A DNA stretch of 64,000 nucleotides, from assembly GCA_026874595.1 (NCBI GenBank), contig CM049315.1, positions 64,663,389 through 64,727,388 on the forward strand, read 5' to 3'. Under the pieces are notes generated by a model, which worked only from the letters and a program-made list of their open reading frames with translations, did not search any database and was not told the DNA's origin. Source of the stretch: Sipunculus nudus (lineage: Eukaryota > Annelida > Sipuncula > Golfingiida > Sipunculidae). Positions 1 to 12,284 of the stretch are shown here, piece after piece. Numbering within the stretch: position 1 is the stretch's first letter; every line of letters begins with the position of its first letter. The position numbers were made by a program, and so were the translations under genes.

Positions 1-345
1 AATAAAATTGAATAAAAATCATATTTGACTGCTCTAAAACGCTCACTTATGCCACTCCAAACTTCATACCATGTGACTACCAGTAAAAAGTAATATCCGT
101 GGATACCAAACTTAATGGGTTGTTTAGCATATTTAAAATTTTATAAAACTTTAAAATTCACGTGAAATTGAAATAAAATTGAATAATAGTCGTATCTGAC
201 TGCTCTAAAACGCTCACTATGCCTCTCTAAAATTTATTTAAAAAAATGTGACTACCTGTGAAAAGAACTTTCTGTTGATACCAAACTTGATGGGTTGTTT
301 AGCGTATTTAAAATTTTTTAACATTTTTATATCAAGCAGATTTTA
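1..345. repeat. Satellite-like tandem repeat, 171-bp monomer, two copies
   Basis: The sequence beginning at base 1 recurs at base 172 with the same order of landmarks: a CTGCTCTAAAACGCTCACT block, then GTGACTACC, then GATACCAAACTT and GGGTTGTTTAG. The copies differ by scattered substitutions and small indels. A weaker third remnant may follow at 350-400. The window starts inside the array, so its true length is unknown. No coding potential is seen. Confidence 0.85.
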
Positions 346-1649
346 AAAAAAGAATAATAGTCGCATTATTAGTATTATTAATAGTCATATTTGTCTGTTG
401 GAAAGCGTGTATTGGCGCCGTTTGTTTACATGATCTTGACGAAGCCTTGAGGGCAGCAATGATCAGCTAAATACACTGCAAAGCGGTGAACAGAAGGCTG
501 GTCAGGGAAATATGTTTCCGGCTAAAAGCGGAGGAAGAGCAGGCATTCACGGAGCATTTTCACGAAAAATGGACCTCGGACGTCCGCCGAACAGTTGTGT
601 GTTACAGGTGTTTTAAACGTATTATTTGGTGACACTTACCAAGATTGTATATAATAAGTTATATATGGCACGAAAGATATACATGTCAAGGTTCTACATT
701 TTAATTTTTATATATATACCACGAGCCTTGGTTTGTATAACATTGCATTTTCCGTAAGGCCTCATTAATGGCCCACTGTCAGAGGCTATGCAGATGAGTT
801 TAAATGAACCAATGGCATGATGTGTCGTTACTGTAACCCTGATTATCAATCGGGTACATGTGTACTCATATTTGTTCTGTCACTTTAACCGGCGCTGGGA
901 CGGTAACATTCGTAAAACGAACGATTAAACGAAAATTTGACCGTCATTTAAGAAAAATTTGGCGGCAATACGTGGTGATCATTCATTTTTTGGGGGGGGG
1001 GGTTCCTTATTTTTCAACAACGGTAAATAACGAGAGCATTAGGCTACAACGGCGATGTCAAATTCTATACTGGTGGCGCGCCGATATACTTCTCATGTAA
1101 AAGAAACCATGTATGGATTATTATACTTTTCAAACAACTTTTAAGCCCTGTTTAACTGCATATGGCCACCCACAGTGAGTAAACCTGGCAGGCAAGAAAC
1201 TTTAGGGCATGTGCAAACTTTCTACCGCGCACCACATGGCCACAGCTAGCTACGTATACATAGTTGCATAATTATAGACTGCCTGGCCACTGGATTTTCC
1301 TATCCAGACATCGTTAAATAGTCAGGATAATCTCTGACCCCTAGAGAGCTGGCCTGGATTTGTCAGAAAAATCACCCCAGTGTATCTGTTTCATCAGCTC
1401 ACATAAGACAGGAACTGAGAACCCATATCCCATCTTATCCTTCACTATTAGAGAAAATCCTTTAAATGAAATCGGCTGTGTAGAAATATTTCAGTATTGT
1501 TGCCTGATACAATCTTAACGTTCTCACAACAAAATTAGTTTTAGCTCCCGTACCACGCATGATTAAATCAGTCCAAAATCCGCAATATTCACTTTGATTT
1601 GACACTGACATTGACTATCAGATATCCAGGACAACGGCACGCTTAGTTA
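346..1649. other. Unclassified intergenic or intronic sequence
   Basis: No gene or full-length element is recognised here. The stretch at about 608-690 is a diverged copy of about 6205-6290 (shared core AAACGTATTATTTGGTGA followed by a conserved TACCAAGATT), so at least this part is a dispersed repeat. A run of G lies at about 992-1001. Open frames here are short and show no domain. Confidence 0.5.
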
Positions 1650-2552
1650 TTGTATCCACCAAAACATAGTTTTGCAGATACTATTTTTTTTACGGGGTTC
1701 CGCCGCCCCTGCTGCCCCCGCGTTTGTTTCCGGAATAGAACTCTGAGACCACTGGACATATTTTTCCAAAACTTTACACGATTATAGGGTAACATGTGAA
1801 CTGGTGCAAAAATATTTAGCGTTGACCTCTAACCTTTCCTCTCTCAAGTGCGTCCATCTGTGCGTCTGTTTTGACACATTAACCCACATATCTTCGGACT
1901 CGTTTGACCAATCAGGAAAAAAAAATTGCACAAATGTAGTCCTTGGATAACTCTATAACATACATAAAAAATGGTGGCAACACCTGCAACCATTTTTGCA
2001 CAGTGTCTATCTGTTCATCTGCCTTGGGATAAAATCACTCATATCTCCGCAGTAAATGGGCTTATCCATGTGAACTTTTGCATGTGTATTCATCCTGGAT
2101 AGCTTTATGACAGGTGGCGCTACATACATTCACGTTCAGGCTGCAGACAGCCAGGCTTATATCTCAGGACTCCTTTGATGTATCCTCCTGAAATTTTTCA
2201 TGCGTATACATCTCACATAGCTCTTTATCATACACGAAAATGGTGGCGCCATCTGCAACCATTTTTGCACAGCATCCGTCTGTTTGTCTGCCATAGGATT
2301 TAAACGCTTATATCTCTGCAGGGAATTGACTAATCCGTCTGAAATTTTGCTTGTGTATACATCTTGGATAGTTTTCTCGATTTTGTGGCAGGTGACGCCA
2401 CCTGCTTTTACATTTTGGCTGCAGACATCCATTCTAATATGCAACACACCTCTCTCTATTTCCCCTTGTCACTCAATCCAAGCCTCACTTCACCCGTCCC
2501 ACTCTTGTTTCGGCGGGTACACGTAGTCGCTTGTCGACTACCCGTGTTCTAG
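1650..2552 (+). mobile_element. Family A Helentron-like non-autonomous element, complete short copy
   Basis: The 5' end is GTATCCACCAAAA, which folds locally with TTTTGCAGATAC a few bases downstream. Near the 3' end an inverted arm (TTTCGGCGGGTAC) is followed by the perfect hairpin GTAGTCGCTTGTCGACTAC, and 11 nt later the element ends in CTAG followed by T. This matches Helitron/Helentron 3' structure (hairpin, short spacer, CTRR end, insertion next to T). The core holds tandem monomers centred on variants of GGTGGCGCCACCT. No Rep/helicase coding is present. Confidence 0.8.
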
Positions 2553-3712
2553 TTTTTAAACACTTTATTTGAAGTGACTAAGTATATACTGTAGCAAGGG
2601 AAACCACTTTTCGCCATGGTGGCTAATGCTGGTGAGCGAATTTTTGCCACACACAATTTATATTAGAAATTGGCGATTTGTTGAATGGCTAGTGGAAACA
2701 CAGATCTTTTACTCATATCCTCTGAGCTGTGGGACTGATAAGTACCCCTCAGAATAATTAATGATTGATACAAAAGCTCCAGTATCTGAATAAACAAGTG
2801 CATTGATCGTCATGATTCTTTGGGTGCATTTTGATCATGGAGTGTTTCATCAGTTCCTGCAGACTGGTGGTGCCACCTGTAGTTTTTCCAATTATGACAT
2901 ATATTTTTTTCTCTATTTTTGAGACCTTCAAATGAAGCAGTCTGGCATAATAGGACACAAACTGTAGTAGTTAGACCTAGAATCTTCTTTCTGTACATCC
3001 AGGGAGGTCTTGGGCAAATCTCATAGGAAACCTGAAATTAGGTTATAGTGACCTATATTCTACAGAATATGTAAAAGAACATGATTTGAGCACCCTTTAG
3101 GACAGTTGGACCTAGAAACTACTTATTTGATAAAAATTTCTCAGAAACCTTAAATAATTTCACTGTGACCTGTATTCTGGAAGCTGTGTGAAAGAACATG
3201 ATTTTTAGTCATATATTCACAAATGGTAGCAGCTGCATATAGAATAAGGTCACTGTAACCTGTATCTAAGGTCTATTGTCAAAATGCATGATTTTGAGCA
3301 CTTTGGATGTCATGTACGTTACCCTTTTTTTCAAGGTTCCTTGAATTCAGCTGAGTGTCATGGCCCATGGGCCATTTATTTTGTCGTTGGAATCATAAAT
3401 TTCCGGATTACCTTGACTCACAAAACCACAAAAATTTTGTATGTCAATTTTGTATGGCTTTCTAGTACACAAGAATGATGGCACTGTCTACAATTATTTT
3501 TGCTTGGGGTGCGTATACGTATGCCAGTATCTCAGGAGTGATGTTTCTGTGCTTATACTTGAGTTCAAAAGTTAAAGGACTTGCTTTGTGCATGTTTTTG
3601 TCAAGTAATCAAGTACTTTTGAAATATTGGTCAATGATGTAATCAGGGAATGATATTAATCCTGATGTTTATCCTGTAGCACAGGTTCACATTATAGGTC
3701 TGTAGGCCTTGT
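2553..3712 (+). repeat. Mosaic of family B core and family C 3' end
   Basis: Bases 2745-3430 carry degenerate monomers of the family B core: a GGTGGTGCCACCTG unit at about 2866, then units with 'gacctagaa...', 'aaagaacatgat' and near-palindromic AGGTCA/TGACC pairs like those at 61400-62600. Bases 3480-3712 match the family C 3' end, finishing with a diverged CACAGGTTC arm and the GTAGGCCTTG terminus. The order suggests nested insertions eroded by age. Confidence 0.6.
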
Positions 3713-3782
3713 TCTTTTATTTTGAGTTAGGTATTACCATTAATAATAATTCCCATGATTTTTAAAATCCCATAAATTTCAG

Positions 3783-4015
3783 GTCTGAAAGATAGGGTGA
3801 TGAAATGCAACACATGGGCAGAGTCTCAGGACCGGTTTTGTAAAAAGTTGATCATTATCATGCCAAGTGATTGCTACTGCCCCGGTTCACTAGACAAGGC
3901 TGATGACCAGTTCAAGTTTGAAATGCACATCCCCTTCAATGCTACCAGAGCTGGAAACATCAACCGTGACTACAAGAGCTCTGTCTACAGTGTGAAAGAC
4001 AAGAAGGATGAACAG
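3783..4015 (+). CDS. STING1: STING homologue, internal exon: start of the cyclic-dinucleotide-binding domain
   Basis: STING is an ER membrane adaptor that binds cyclic dinucleotides such as 2'3'-cGAMP made by cGAS-like enzymes. This exon follows a TTTCAG acceptor and ends at a CAG|GTACAA donor. It opens with two bases completing a codon, then LKDRVMKCNTW, and ends in phase 0. The frame contains IIIMPSDCYCPGSLDKADDQ, which aligns with the human segment around LPLDCGVPDNLSMADP. It is followed by TRAGNINRDYKSSVY, aligning with human RAGIKDRVYSNSIY. The residues matching human Arg232 (3947-3949), Arg238 (3965-3967) and Tyr240 (3971-3973) keep exact spacing. The preceding exons (membrane helices or another N-terminal module) are not in the window. 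An open frame continues past the donor to 4060, but that part is intron. Family assignment is from recognised motif order and in-phase joining with two later exons. Confidence 0.93.
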
Positions 4016-4498
4016 GTACAAAAGCATTTACCAGATTTATCCCAGTTTGGTGACCACTGAAAAATAAATCATTTTTTCAATGGTTGAGATAATGGAGGAA
4101 ATTTGAATATTAGCTTCCAGCTGATTTTGCAGCAGTGGAGATTTTATAGTTAACTTGTTGGATAACCTTATACCTACAGATGCAAAGTGGCTGTGATGTT
4201 CAAACGGTCACATGGATTGATTGGTAAGGCCAGACTTTTTAGCTCAGCTGACTATAAGTCATCTATGCTATAGTCGTGGTCCTTTGTCCGTCGTCCGTCC
4301 GGCCGGCCGGCCGTCTGTTAATAGGGCACATTTTAAAACCGTTGGACCTATGAATCCAAAATTCATCATACCAATAGATGTCCCCAGAATCACCTACCAT
4401 ACCGAAAATTGGGTCATTAGGACTTCGTTCCTTCGAGATATTAAGGAAAAACTTCCGTTTTCCATAAAAAAGCCATTGTTACACTTCAAAGCTGCCTA

Positions 4499-6547
4499 CC
4501 GTAAAATCTCCACTTAAAACCGCACTTCCGATTAAAACCGCACCCAGACTTCGCCGAAATTCCAGGTGAGACATCGCAAGGGGCTCAAATATTAAGAACC
4601 CCCCTTTGAAACCGCACCAACTTTCGCTACGGAATGATTTGACAAAAGACACAATCAAGCTGTCATCTAGAAATGAACACGCGTAGGTTGCGACTCGGCC
4701 ATTCCTGTCCACTTTAAAATTCCTTGGGCATTTTATTTTAACACGTAACACTTTTGCATGGTCACTCAAGCATGAAGTTTGGGAAGACGCAAGGGCCGGT
4801 GAACCTCCGCCTGTTTATACAGATTTTATATTCCGTGTCGTATTTTTGTTTGCTACTGATTTGTCATTATATTTTGGAAAAAATATTCTGTTGATCCATT
4901 TCAAGTCACTGTATATTTTAATTCTTAAAATAATATTTTGAAATCTTAACTTTTGATGAAAATTTCATTTTCTGGAATAACTATGAAGATTCAAATCATT
5001 TTCATACCGGTTACTTCGGTATTGTCATCGTCACATCGTACGTTGACATCGCTCCATGCCACAATTTGCTGGCGCGTTTGAAAACATCGCTGGTCAACTT
5101 AACTAAATATCAAAGTAACTGAAGTTACCTTGTCAAGATACGCACGTATAGGAATCCAGACGCTTGATAACGAGTGATTTTAAGGTAAAATTAAAGTGGT
5201 CAGTCGGGGTAAGCAAGTTTTTTTCCTGAAGAAAGTTTCCGTGTGTGGAGCCATTTTGTCAAGGTAGTGTTTGCGCAAAGCACGCTGGGACGAAATAGGT
5301 GGCTGTTCTGTTTACCACCCACCGCGTACAGCCGTTCAAAATATTCTTAGCAGAATACCGGGGCGTTTCAGCACATGGCGGCACTCAAACTTGATTTTAA
5401 AACGATCGTCTGCCATTGTGAGACTCCTTACGATGTCAGCTTTTTATTCATTTAACGTTTTAAACAAATAATCATTGCTAAATAATGCCGCAGATGGGTT
5501 TAAAGTAGGCTTTTATTTCAATTTTGCTTGACCATGCCCAACGAAGTGGGCCGCTGCGTGTTACAGTAGGGTTGTTGTTAGCCCTAGCGACCGTCCTCTC
5601 TTACTACGCTACGCTGTGCGAGAGCCCTAGAAGATGATTTGACGAAACTGGAGACATTCCACATGACAATTAAATTCTTATATTTCGTCGGAAAAGGTCG
5701 TATTCGTTAAGAAATAAAGATATTCTTATCAAGTACGCATATAACATACCAATTAGACAGTGTTTGTCCACTTTAAATGTTAATTAGAAGAATATGTATT
5801 ATCCTAATAAACGGTGATACACGGGGAACGATGTCTGCTCTGGGTTTTTCCCCAGCCACGGCTGGCCGGCAGCCGCCTGTGTAACCAGTGGTAACGGGCC
5901 GTGTTGGCTCAGCGAGCAAAGGTCACGCAGTTCATTGTTTCAGATTCTGAGACAGTTTCAAGCGCAAGGGTTGCAAAGTTTTAAAGTGAGTCTTGTTTAC
6001 ATACTAAAACATAATAGTTAGCTGAATTTCTCGGTCATTCAATTTAAGTTCTATATCTCCCTTAGATTACTTAAAGTTTCCTTGTCATAAACGCACTATT
6101 TGATTTTACACGATTTTTTTCCGACAAGGGTTTGAAGTTCGCCAGTTTACTCTGAACCTTTTTATGTGGCGGTATCCAGGTCCTGGATACCGCCGCATTT
6201 AATGCAGTTAGGTTGTTGTAAACGTATTATTTGGTGAAAATTACCAAGATTTTATAACAAGTTATATATCACACGAAAACTAATCAGCAATATTTAATTT
6301 ATAAATAATAAATAATCGTTAATAATACATTTACACACGGCTCCCATGCATGCGAGACTGCTGCTAAGAACGGCCTTCGAAAGTTGCAATATTATCGCCC
6401 ACTCGCCGGCCCAAAAACGATGTCTGTCAGGAAAATATTCAGGAAACCCTTCTAGTATAAACCGCACAGTGCTTTCAGGAAATCAACCTGGTTTCAAGAT
6501 TTTGAATTTCTTGATTAAACCGCGGTTTTAAGTGGAGATTTTACGGT
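4499..6547. mobile_element. Non-autonomous DNA transposon, TA target site, termini CCGTAAAATCTCCAC
   Basis: Left end CCGTAAAATCTCCACTTAAA and right end (inverted) TTTAAGTGGAGATTTTACGG give about 25 bp of terminal inverted repeat. It is flanked by TA at 4497-4498 and 6548-6549. The host site corresponds to the uninterrupted family B sequence at about 49071 ('ctgccta' followed by 'tcaaaaccact'). Short 'ttaaaccgca' motifs recur inside. No transposase frame is found, so it is non-autonomous. The TA duplication suggests a Tc1/mariner-like mechanism, but the superfamily is not proven. Confidence 0.8.
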
Positions 6548-7768
6548 TATATCAAAACCACTGATCTGTTTTTGATCATATTTAGTATTCATATTTTTCC
6601 ATACATTTCTGTGCACATACCAAAAATTAGGTTAGTATTGGGTATTATTTTGAAGTTATGGGCCCAAATATAATGCAGTTTCTTAAAAATCAGGAAATGT
6701 ATTTGCTCACTTAACATGAGAATTGCTGAAGCTGGAGACTTTTTTTCAGGAATATAACTTTATTTAATCAAGATTCAATTGTTTAGCCAAAATTAGATCT
6801 GAATTTTGCAAATTTTTCAAGTTATTAGCATAAATAAAAAATCAATACCTTAAATTTTGTCCAACTTTGGCAATGGCACGTTTTTTCCCTGTAAGCACTG
6901 TTGATTTAATTTTCACAGCATATATACATAATCTTTTAAAATCTGAAATTTCAAAGGAATTGTTTGAAAAGAGTAGCTTTAATTCAAGTTTTCATACACC
7001 ATGTCAAGTGTTGTTTACATGTGGCCCACCTAGTAATACAGTCTTCACTTGCATTATGTAACCCACCCCAGGCATCTTGCCTTGGCTTAGCTTGGCCACT
7101 ACTAGCAGGCTTCCCCTCTGCTCTGCACTCCCCCCCCCCCCCAGCTGGTGCATAAACTAGATGAATGTTATAATTTTCTGTATTTTATTTTATTTTTGGC
7201 TATGCTACATTTTAGATTTTAGATTTTGTAACCACCAGGGTTACAATGATTAAAGTGCACATTTAATTGTGTCCACAAAGTGATGTATTGCTATGAAAGT
7301 GTGGATGTTCATCAGAGTGCTCATAAAAGATTTTAATTTGTTTGACTTATAACTCATGGTTGTATCAGTTGTTACATGATACTGGCTAAATAATCAAAAT
7401 TTATATTGCTGATCCTTTATTTCAGTTCATAAAATTAAACATTCCCAACTCCAGTTTGCTCCTGGTATAATATATTGGGTGTTTTGATCCTTGGATTAAT
7501 TTTAACACATGTATTAGTTTCATAGTTGAGAATACTTTTCTTTTTTCCTGATACCATTCAAAAAAATATAAATATTTAAATTTTTCCTGTTAGTGCTGTG
7601 GATTTAATTTTCACAGCATGTACACATTAGCATTTCATCTGTTAAAATGTGAAATTTGAAACTAATTGATCAAAAACAGATTTTATTCAAGTTTCCAGGT
7701 ACCAAGTCTTCATTGTTTACATCAGGTCAGTATAAATGCAGTGTACTGGGCAGTTACATAACACCTTC

Positions 7769-8755
7769 AGGTCTGACCAAGGAGTTTACAGGGATGGAGT
7801 ATCAAGTGAGAGTCTGGCCGTGTCGGATGTTGCTGACGGGGGTCATAAAACTCGCTGCTCTAAGGCACAAAGAGATGCCACTGATAAGCCCGGTGCTAAT
7901 TGATACAGCACGAGAGACCCCCCTTCGGCGTGACTTCGGAATTATTGTGACAAGGATGAGTAAGTTTCTCCCCAATTTTATCTCCGGTAGTATTTAATAT
8001 AAATTTTTAAACAATCATAAGTTTGAACACCATATGTTCATATGTGTGGGAAACGTGTGTGAATCTGTAGTTGCTAATGACGCCTGAGCTATAGCTTGGC
8101 TGCGGTACATATGGGCGATAATACGAGAACAACGCCGTCAGTGACAGAGTGGACAATGGCTCGCTGTTATCCATCAAAATGAAAGTCATCCGAGCATAAG
8201 CTAAAATTTTTTTTTTATCGTCGGAATACTATAATACATGGCCAATTATTAATATAAGTCAGAAGTGTGGGAACTGATGGAATTTTTTATAATTCCGAAG
8301 TTATTCAGGGAAAGTAAGGTTTACACTTACCAGTCGTCCGTCATGAATCACGGCATAAGTTGATGTAGAGTGTCCGCATCTATCCAAAAATTGGTCAAGT
8401 GATTCCTCAACACGAGACCTCTCTAGATATATTTGTTGCGCATAATTCTTGACAAAACAAACCATCTGCGCATTCATAATTCCGGTCAATGTTATTCCAG
8501 TGATTTACTGCTCAGTTACTGGATATATCGCTCTCCGCTTCAGCGAGCTACAGCGGACCGCAGAAGTAACATCTAGCAGGCTCGCTTTATCAAAGGCCGT
8601 GCCGCCGCTGCGCCTGACACCGCGGCACAATAGGCGTACAATAGAGTTAATGGGCTTATCATGTCTTAATTGCAATTAGCGCACGACTGACACTCGCGAC
8701 CTGGCAGGGCTTCTGACAGTTGTTACTCCAGTCCTGTAAACTCCTTGGTCTGACC
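7769..8755. repeat. Block bounded by about 36-bp imperfect inverted arms
   Basis: The left arm at 7769-7805 (AGGTCTGACCAAGGAGTTTA and onward) matches the reverse complement of 8720-8755 with only a few mismatches. It includes a perfect 17-bp core, GACCAAGGAGTTTACAG. Further in, TGATAAGCCC is also shared in inverted order, so the similarity is longer but decayed. The block is GC-richer than its surroundings and encloses the antisense exon candidate. It may be a foldback element or a captured, inverted promoter/exon segment. Confidence 0.6.
8331..8477 (-). CDS. Candidate first coding exon of an unidentified antisense gene
   Basis: On the minus strand an ATG (8477-8475) opens a 49-codon frame beginning MNAQMVCFVKNYAQQI and ending HDGRL exactly at a CTG|GTAAGT donor, phase 0. 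An in-frame TAA lies a few codons upstream, so the ATG is a natural start. GC-rich sequence at 8520-8640 could be a promoter. I do not recognise the protein. The segment YLERSRVEESLDQFLDRCG looks helical and charged, and no signal peptide is evident. No second exon was found by eye toward lower coordinates. It sits inside the inverted-arm block and a family B element, so it could be a captured gene fragment rather than a live gene, or a chance frame. Confidence 0.3.
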
Positions 8756-8814
8756 TACTGCCACTGTGAGTGTCTGGGTCAGGCTGGGTCAGGCAGTAAT
8801 TACCAGAGAGCCTC

Positions 8815-8818
8815 TCGA

Positions 8819-8851
<33 letters not shown>

Positions 8852-8947
8852 GGCAGTCCAGCTCTCTCTTTCTCTCTTTCTCTCTCTCTCTCTCCTCTGC
8901 TTTTCTCTTTCTCTCTCCATCTTTCTCTCTCTCTCTCTCTCTCTCTC
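8815..8947. repeat. CT/TTTC microsatellite
   Basis: A nearly pure pyrimidine tract of CT and TTTC repeats with a few interruptions. The low-complexity Ser/Leu open frames that overlap it are artefacts. Confidence 0.97.
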
Positions 8948-10325
8948 ACACCCTTATTGCCTCCCTTTCTCCCTCCATCCCATTCTGTTGACAGGTACTA
9001 TAAACTAGATACATTAGCTATAAATGTTGATGCAATTTAGAAATGTGAATCAACTGAAATATTCACAATAACATGTATGTTATACTGTAAATTTATAATA
9101 ACATTCGTAAACCTGGATAAAAATTATGTAATGAAAAAAAGGAATAAATGCAAATATTGTTAATTTTTTATTGGCTCAGTAGAATGGGGAAAAAAATGAT
9201 TTGCTTTTTTCTCCATCTTTCTGCCTGTTTTAAATATTTAATGTTCATGAATAAACTTTTTTTTTATAAGCACTGTTGAATTAAATTTCATATCCTGTAT
9301 GTATATGCAAGGGTGTTGTAACTCTCACCATCCCCTTCTTCATCCCACTGAGGCTTTGCTCCTTGGCACTGTGAACAATAGTTCTATGGCTATAGCATAA
9401 AATTTAATAATTAAAGAAAATATCTACAGAGAGACAGAAGCGTTGTAACTCTGATCATAACACAACACCCCCCCCCCCCCCCCAATCAAGTCATTGCACC
9501 TGTGGAGTGGGGACGTTATGGCAACTGTATACATATCATAAAATTGATAAAAAAGGTTTACCAAATAAATTGGATCTCATCAGACAAATGTGTAAACTGT
9601 TGAACTGTCAACAGCTTATCAAAAATGTAACCAATGGAAAGGCATGGTCAGATCTCAAATATTATTTGCAACATTTTCTTCAATCATATAAACCAACCAT
9701 GGCCCAAATTACCTATTCCTCTCAAACTTTATCTACATTTCATCATATTTTTAATATTTTAACCTTCTAGGTGGTTCAGTACTGTTGACCATTTGTCCAT
9801 AGGTACCTATGTACATGCCAGAAATTATGTCAATATTGTGTAATATGTAGACATGAGGGTCATCAAAATAATGTACCTTGTCAAGACCGATCTTGTCAAG
9901 ATATCATGTCATACAGTCACAAATTCATAAATCCCCTCATCAGCATAGTTTTTCATAACCTTGTATCTGTCAAATTGAAATCTTGCAGTTTTCCATACAC
10001 TATAGATCCTTCAACAAATAGCCTTATCATCATTATACCACTGCTTAGTATACTGTCATTGAATTCATATTTGCTCAAATAAATTGTTTTTTTTTTTACC
10101 CCTCCCAAATAAATAAAAAATAAACCACTATATTTTACTCCATATTAATCCATCAGTCAGGTTATTTCATATATCATTTACTCACATATTACATTATATT
10201 CCTTTATAAAAGCCCAACATGACCATGATATTCATAAGCTTTTTCTACTCAATATAGTATAACAATGGTGATACATTTATAGTCCAATCATGATCAGCTG
10301 AGCGCCCTGACCCATGGGTCCCTTG

Positions 10326-12280
10326 TTTAATTCTTTGGTTTACGAACATGATTGACAAAAGTGAAAGGTAGGAGGTAGGAAAAAAAAAAAAAAAATTGGA
10401 ACAAACCTGGATACTGGTGTTCCTGAATCCTCTATTGTACAGTTGGGTTATGAAATTCATATTTAAATAGCTCTATATAAACCTGTATAAAATATATAAA
10501 ATAATATATAAAAATTAAAATATTATCATCATCCTCTTGAGTTTTCCACATGAATCTTGCGTGTGCCATGTTATTTCAAGCCATTCAAATGTCATTGAAG
10601 GTAAATTATTGACAAATAAAAATTTAAACAGTAAAACTTATGATTTCATACACACCTGAAATAAAAATTCAGTCACTGTCCCTGCCAAGTGAACTGCCTA
10701 TTTCATAAAGTTTTATAAATTAAAGACCAGTCAAACACTTAAACAAATATAAAATATATTTTTTGTCAGATATGCAAGGAGAAAACTAAATATTCACTGC
10801 TAGCATGATAGACTGTAGTTTTATTTTTCAGTCGTGAATGACAATAACAATGACAATATGCGACTTGCAGCTATTCGCCTATTGTTTATCAAATGTCAAC
10901 AACATGGAACGCGAGTTGTTTGATTCATGACCATGACCTTTCCTTTTTGGTGTTGCGCATGTTTGACAGTCCTTTTAATATACAACAACTGCTAATAAAG
11001 TGAGGTTTCCATTGGAGATCACATTGAATTATTCAACTATTTTAAAATTTTAAAAAGTATTAATTATCTTTATTTATTCATCTGCATTTGCTACCATGGC
11101 CGTGACAATACGTACCGTACTCATTTTAATATGCCGTCACTTGGCCACTGTCAGTCCCGAATTGCTTTTCGGCATCCACACACATCAAAGCTTCCATCAC
11201 ATCCATTTGGAACAATTAAATGAATCCTTTCAAAGTTTCTGCATTTTAAATGGCTTTCATTTTAGCTTGCTTTTGTTTTGACTATAAAAATATCCGCAAA
11301 GCCAACACGCTGCAACGCTTCACATAAAACCGCTCCACTAAGACTACAGATAGTCGGAAATACTGCAGAAACCCTGAGAATTCCTGGAGTTTTCAAAGAG
11401 TACATGAAGACCTCATGCAGTATATAATTTCATCTGTTCAGTAATTTTCTTTTAAGCGTTACAAGACTACATTTTTAAGTTTTGACAAGTTATAATATTT
11501 TTAAGAGTAAACTTGTGAAACTTAGCCAATTTGCAGTAATTAATAGCCTCTGACTTTGAGTGCAATAATAAGTCTTAAGAAGTAAATTTGTGTGTATATC
11601 CAGCAAGTTATTAACAGTGGCAAGCTGGTAAAGCCGCTATGCAACCAAACTAATTTTCTTTTTTAATTCACATCTATCTATAACAAATATGTTTAACAAA
11701 TATGACCTAAACGCTGGTTTGAAAATGTACCTTAGTGCAGAAAACGAACTTTGAAAACTCTCCAAGAATTCTCAATTTCCCTGCTGAATCTTTTGACTAC
11801 TGGATGGCCAATCAATTGCAGTTATGGCCCAAGGATACCCTATTTTGATTGGCTTAAACCCTCCATCTGTCATTAAGAAAGTGACCTTATTAGCCAATCA
11901 TAAGAGTTCTAACGTTTGAGGTGATCTAATACACATGGCCACTAAACAATTCATTTGTCAACAACTGTGCTGGATTCGGCGACGTAATATAAAAGGAAAA
12001 AAAGTCAAATTGCCAATTTTATTTTTTTTCTGAAATGAGGAAATCGGAGGTCGGCGGGTTTGTAAACCGAAAAATTAAAAAAGTCTGGCCTAATATAGGG
12101 ATATTTTACAATTTTAACTTGTTTTGATAGTTTTATAATATTTCCATTAAGTCCGGCAGACAAACCCTCGATTTCGAGTGAAGTGTACATTTGAGTCAGC
12201 ATAAAATATTTTTGATGTTTCATGACCTTTGGAACCTACTTATTAATATTAGAGAGGATGTCGCCCTGACACCTTTAGCA
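10326..12280. other. Intron sequence without recognised elements
   Basis: AT-rich sequence following the end of the family B element. A poly(A) run lies at about 10380. No exon of the STING gene, no hallmark termini and no convincing coding frame are seen. Some of this may be old repeat. Confidence 0.4.
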
Positions 12281-12284
12281 TTTT

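Larger units (their letters stand above)
4241..10325 (+). mobile_element. Family B Helentron-like element carrying nested insertions
   Basis: It starts with TTTTT|AGCTCAGCTGACT and a local partner CATCTGAGCT, followed by a (TCCG/GGCC)-rich microsatellite. It ends with the inverted arm TCAGCTGAGC, the palindrome TGACCCATGGGTC and CCTTG next to T. Within it lie a 2-kb TA-flanked element (4499-6547), a block with long inverted arms (7769-8755), a CT microsatellite, and the sequence shared with other long B copies ('acaaatgtgtaaact...gaactgt...' at about 9585, 36228, 50280 and 51700). No transposition protein is seen. Whether everything between the two ends belongs to one insertion is inferred from the ends only. 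Confidence 0.6.

Noticed and set aside
4241-4300. TAGCTCAGCTGA resembling a tRNA gene A box
   Set aside because: No acceptor, anticodon or T-arm folding follows, and the same motif is the 5' arm of family B in every copy.
7656-7997. 113-codon open frame with splice-like ends, considered as an extra STING exon
   Set aside because: The exons at 3783-4015 and 38462-38663 join in phase 0 without it; read in that phase after the CAG at 7768-7770 it hits TGA at once, and the open frame has no STING similarity.
8720-9040. Long Ser/Leu-rich open frames
   Set aside because: They are translations of a CT microsatellite.
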